DNA of 64,000 bases from Chelatococcus caeni (GTDB taxonomy: Bacteria; Pseudomonadota; Alphaproteobacteria; Rhizobiales; Beijerinckiaceae): NCBI RefSeq assembly GCF_014196925.1, contig NZ_JACIEN010000002.1, forward strand, positions 248,001-312,000, written 5' to 3'. Under the pieces are notes generated by a model. It was given only the letters and a program-made list of their open reading frames with translations. It was not told where the DNA came from and searched no databases. This document shows positions 61,144 through 64,000 of the stretch, piece after piece. Made by a program: the position numbers and the translations under genes. Every line of letters starts with the position of its first letter. Position 1 is the stretch's first letter.

Positions 61144-62924
61144 CCGATCTCGATCTCGGCGTCGTCGGCAACAGCGCCATCGCTGCGCTGATCGACGGAC
61201 GAGGACGGATCGTGTGGTCCTGCTTTCCGAGGCTCGACGGCGATCCCGTCTTCCACAGCCTGCTCGGCGCGTCGGCCCAGGGCGACGAAGGCGTCTTCGA
61301 GATCGACCTGCAGGGCTTCAAGCGCAGCGAGCGGCGCTACTGGCCCAACACCGCCATCCTCGAGACCATCCTCGAATCCGAGGACGGCTCCAAGGTGCGC
61401 ATCGTCGACTTCGTTCCGCGCTTCAAGATGTACGGCCGGCTGTTCCGGCCGGGGATGCTCATGCGCTCGGTCGAGCCCCTCGTCGGCTCGCCCATGATCA
61501 GGGTCCGCATCAGGCCGTCCCATGATTACGGCCGCGAGCGCGCCGAGACGACGCGCGGCTCCAACACCATCCGCTACCACCTCGGCGAGCAGACGCTGCG
61601 CCTGACGACCGACGGCTCGCCGGGCCTCATCCGGGACGAGGTGCCCTTCATCCTCGAACGGCCGCTGACGCTGATCCTCGGTCCCGACGAGACCCTACCG
61701 GAGGCTCCGGCCACGTTGTTCGGCAAGTTCTGCGAGAACACGGAGGACTACTGGCGCGAGTGGGTGCGCTACCTCGCCATTCCCTTCGAGTGGCAGGACG
61801 TCGTCATCCGCGCCGCCATCACGCTCAAGCTCTGCGCCTACGAGGAGACGGGCGGCATCGTCGCGGCCCTCACGACCTCGGTGCCGGAATACGGCGCGAG
61901 CGGGCGCACGTGGGACTACCGCTACTGCTGGCTGCGCGATTCCTTCTTCACGGTGCGGGCCCTCAACCGGCTCGGGGCGACCCGCACCATGGAGGACTAC
62001 ATCAGCTACGTCTCCAACGTCGTCGCGCGCAACGGCGAGCGGGAGCTGCAGCCGCTGTTCGGCCTGCAGTTCGAGGCGCAGCTGCACGAGGAGATCGTGC
62101 CGGCGCTGCCGGGCTATCGCGGCTTCGGTCCGGTCCGGCGCGGCAACGACGCCTTCCGTCAGCGCCAGAACGACGGCTACGGCTCCGTCGTCCTCGCCAT
62201 CTCCCAGTGCTTCTTCGACGAGCGGCTGATCCGCAAGGGCGACGTGGCGCTGTTCGAGCGGCTCGAGGGCCTCGGCGAGCACGCCGCCCGGCTGTGGGCG
62301 GAGCCTGATGCGGGCCTGTGGGAATACCGCACGCTCGCCAATGTCCACACCCACTCCTCGGCCATGTGCTGGGCCGCCTGCGACCGGCTGGCGCGCATCG
62401 CCGGGCGGCTCGGCCTGCCCGACCGGGCCGTCTCCTGGCGCGAGAAGGCCGATCTCATCCGCGACGGCATCTTCGCCCGCGGGTGGAATGCGGAGCTCGG
62501 CACCTTCGTGAGCCGCTTCGGCGGCGACGACGTCGACGCCAGCCTCCTGCTGCTCGCCGACATCGGCCTCGTCGATGCCGAGGACCCGCGCTTCGTCTCC
62601 ACGGTCGATTTCATCGGACAGCGGCTGCGGCACGGGGCGCATCTCTTCCGCTATGCCGGGGAGGACGACTTCGGCGAGCCGGAGACGGCCTTCACCATCT
62701 GCACGCTCTGGTACATCGAGGCCCTCGCCAAGGTAGGCCGACGCGAGGAGGCGCGCGTCCTCTTCGAGGACGTGCTCGGGCGGCGCAACGGTCTCGGCCT
62801 CCTGTCCGAAGGCATCCACGTCGAAAGCGGCGAGCTGTGGGGCAATTTCCCGCAGACCTATTCGATGGTGGGCCTCATCCACGCGGCCCTCTCGCTGTCA
62901 GCATCCTGGGAGGACGCGTTTTGA
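61140..62924 (+). CDS. Glycoside hydrolase family 15 protein (trehalase or glucoamylase-like)
   Basis: A 594-residue cytoplasmic GH15 enzyme. MTDLDLGVVGNSAIAALIDGRGRIVWSCFPRLDGDPVF is the conserved N-terminal domain start, and GRTWDYRYCWLRDSFFTVRAL (near residue 258) plus ESGELWGNFPQTYSMVGLIHAA at the C-terminus are (alpha/alpha)6-barrel blocks with the candidate catalytic Glu residues. Members hydrolyse glucoamylase substrates or trehalose; the mycobacterial trehalase belongs here. Its position between otsB and otsA, overlapping both by four bases, points to trehalose. No signal peptide is seen, so it would act on internal sugar. Confidence 0.85.
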   Translation: MTDLDLGVVGNSAIAALIDGRGRIVWSCFPRLDGDPVFHSLLGASAQGDEGVFEIDLQGFKRSERRYWPNTAILETILESEDGSKVRIVDFVPRFKMYGRLFRPGMLMRSVEPLVGSPMIRVRIRPSHDYGRERAETTRGSNTIRYHLGEQTLRLTTDGSPGLIRDEVPFILERPLTLILGPDETLPEAPATLFGKFCENTEDYWREWVRYLAIPFEWQDVVIRAAITLKLCAYEETGGIVAALTTSVPEYGASGRTWDYRYCWLRDSFFTVRALNRLGATRTMEDYISYVSNVVARNGERELQPLFGLQFEAQLHEEIVPALPGYRGFGPVRRGNDAFRQRQNDGYGSVVLAISQCFFDERLIRKGDVALFERLEGLGEHAARLWAEPDAGLWEYRTLANVHTHSSAMCWAACDRLARIAGRLGLPDRAVSWREKADLIRDGIFARGWNAELGTFVSRFGGDDVDASLLLLADIGLVDAEDPRFVSTVDFIGQRLRHGAHLFRYAGEDDFGEPETAFTICTLWYIEALAKVGRREEARVLFEDVLGRRNGLGLLSEGIHVESGELWGNFPQTYSMVGLIHAALSLSASWEDAF

Positions 62925-64000
62925 GCAGGCTCATCGTCGTTTCAAACCGTGTCGCGGTGCCCTCGCGCAAGGGCGGGGCCACCGCCGGCGGCCTCGCGGT
63001 CGCCCTCAACGACGTTCTCGCCCACCGCGGCGGCCTGTGGTTCGGCTGGAGCGGGCGCATCGGCGAGCGCCAGCAGACGGCGAGCCTCGTTCCGCAGGGC
63101 AATGTCACCTATGCCGTCTGCGACCTGTCGCAGGACGACCACCAGGAATACTACAACGGCTTCGCCAACCGGGCGCTGTGGCCCCTGCTGCACTACCGGC
63201 TCGACCTGACCGAGTTCGCCCGCAAGGACCTGGCCGGCTACCGCAGCGTCAACAGCTATTTCGCGGACCTCCTCGTCGAGCATGTCGCGCCCGACGATCT
63301 CATCTGGATCCACGACTATCATCTCATCCCGCTCGCCGAGGCGCTGCGCGAGCGCGGCGTCAACAACCGCATCGGCTATTTCCAGCACATCCCCTGGCCC
63401 TCGCTCGACATCTTCCTCGCCCTGCCGAACCATGCCGAGATCGGCCGCGCGCTGACGGCCTGCGACCTCGTCGGTTTCCAGACGCGCAAGGACGCCGACA
63501 ACTTCGGCTCCTACCTCGTCGAGGAGGCGGGTGCCTTCGCCAGCGGCAAGCGCCTGTTCGCCGTCGGCGGGCGGGCGCTGCGCACCGGGGTCTATCCCGT
63601 CGGGATCGACCGCCTCGGCTTTGCCCGCACGGCGGCGCGCGCGGCCCGCTCGCGCTTCATCCAGGAGGTGGGCGAGAGCCTCGGCGGCCGCACGATGATG
63701 ATCGGCGTCGACCGGCTCGACTATTCCAAGGGCCTGACGCAGCGCCTCGACGCCTTCGAGCGCATGCTCCAGACGGCGCCGGACTGGCGCACCCACGTCA
63801 CCTTCCTGCAGATCACGCCCAAGAGCCGGGCCGACATTCCCGAATATGCGGCGATGCAGCGGGCGCTGGGCGAGGCGGCCGGGCGCATCAACGGCCAGTA
63901 CGGCGAGGTGAGCTGGACGCCGATCCGCTACATCAACCGCTCCTACAACCGCAACGAGCTCGCCGGGCTCTACCGGCTCGCCCGCGTCGGCGTCGTCACG
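62921..64000 (+). CDS. otsA: Trehalose-6-phosphate synthase, N-terminal part
   Basis: The gene runs off the right edge after 360 residues. It is a GT20 glycosyltransferase that joins UDP-glucose and glucose 6-phosphate. SRLIVVSNRVAVPSRKGGATAGGLAVAL is the OtsA start with the donor loop. WIHDYHLIPLAEALRERG, GYFQHIPWPS and GVDRLDYSKGLTQRLDAFE are conserved substrate-binding blocks. The start is TTG at 62921, inside the stop of the GH15 gene (TTGA); no ATG is near and the protein sequence begins exactly at the conserved residues. Confidence 0.95.
   Translation, partial: MSRLIVVSNRVAVPSRKGGATAGGLAVALNDVLAHRGGLWFGWSGRIGERQQTASLVPQGNVTYAVCDLSQDDHQEYYNGFANRALWPLLHYRLDLTEFARKDLAGYRSVNSYFADLLVEHVAPDDLIWIHDYHLIPLAEALRERGVNNRIGYFQHIPWPSLDIFLALPNHAEIGRALTACDLVGFQTRKDADNFGSYLVEEAGAFASGKRLFAVGGRALRTGVYPVGIDRLGFARTAARAARSRFIQEVGESLGGRTMMIGVDRLDYSKGLTQRLDAFERMLQTAPDWRTHVTFLQITPKSRADIPEYAAMQRALGEAAGRINGQYGEVSWTPIRYINRSYNRNELAGLYRLARVGVVT

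Overview
The window is a GC-rich chromosomal segment from an alphaproteobacterium, most likely a member of the Hyphomicrobiales (Rhizobiales). The evidence is the Irr iron regulator with its heme motif beside fabA-fabB-fabI, a DivL-type kinase, AddAB instead of RecBCD, an MmcB protein, a TsaE-AmgK fusion next to a MurU-like transferase, and intergenic palindromes of rhizobial style. Family or genus cannot be fixed from the sequence. No tRNA, rRNA, CRISPR array, insertion sequence or prophage was seen. Coding density is high and genes sit in short operons with frequent 1-4 base overlaps.

Layout. 1-3.9 kb: end of a catabolic operon with a fused molybdenum hydroxylase, its FAD subunit and the start of a 6-hydroxynicotinate-reductase-like iron-sulfur protein, behind a candidate GntR operator. 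4.1-9.3 kb: a HI0933-type flavoprotein, an Lrp regulator divergent from a saccharopine-dehydrogenase-family enzyme, an atypical SDR and an LhgO-like oxidase. 9.4-13.1 kb: pncB and pncA (NAD salvage) flanking prfC. 13.3-20.5 kb: polA, an acyltransferase, mmcB, a Yip1-family membrane protein and a GMC oxidoreductase. 20.7-24.2 kb: a striking ABC-exporter-like protein whose nucleotide-binding motifs are all degenerate, followed by a metallo-beta-lactamase-fold hydrolase. 24.3-28.2 kb: three genes fitting synthesis and first transfer of an N-acetylquinovosamine-type sugar for O-antigen or exopolysaccharide.

28.2-37.2 kb: a vitamin B12 region. A cobalamin riboswitch precedes btuB-btuC-btuD, btuF is divergent, and cobU-cobO-cobQ converge on btuF. 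Two unusual repeat features lie here: a composite palindromic element inside the btuF reading frame, and a nested array of six related palindromes between btuF and cobQ. 37.4-38.1 kb is a decayed FitA/VapC-type toxin-antitoxin locus. 38.2-51.8 kb: trxA, addA, addB, a murU-like gene, tsaE-amgK, a divL-like kinase carrying Tyr in place of the phospho-His, and ahcY. 51.9-56.8 kb: an MFS transporter, a two-component system, a small outer-membrane barrel protein and a DsbA-like thioredoxin-fold protein. 56.9-60.4 kb: fabI-fabB-fabA divergent from irr, with a Fur-box-like AT-rich site between them. 60.4-64 kb: otsB, a GH15 hydrolase and the start of otsA, all overlapping.

The best candidates for something undescribed are the pseudo-ABC transporter with three Q-loop-like segments (20.7-23.2 kb) and the palindromic elements at the btuF/cobQ junction, one of which has become protein-coding.
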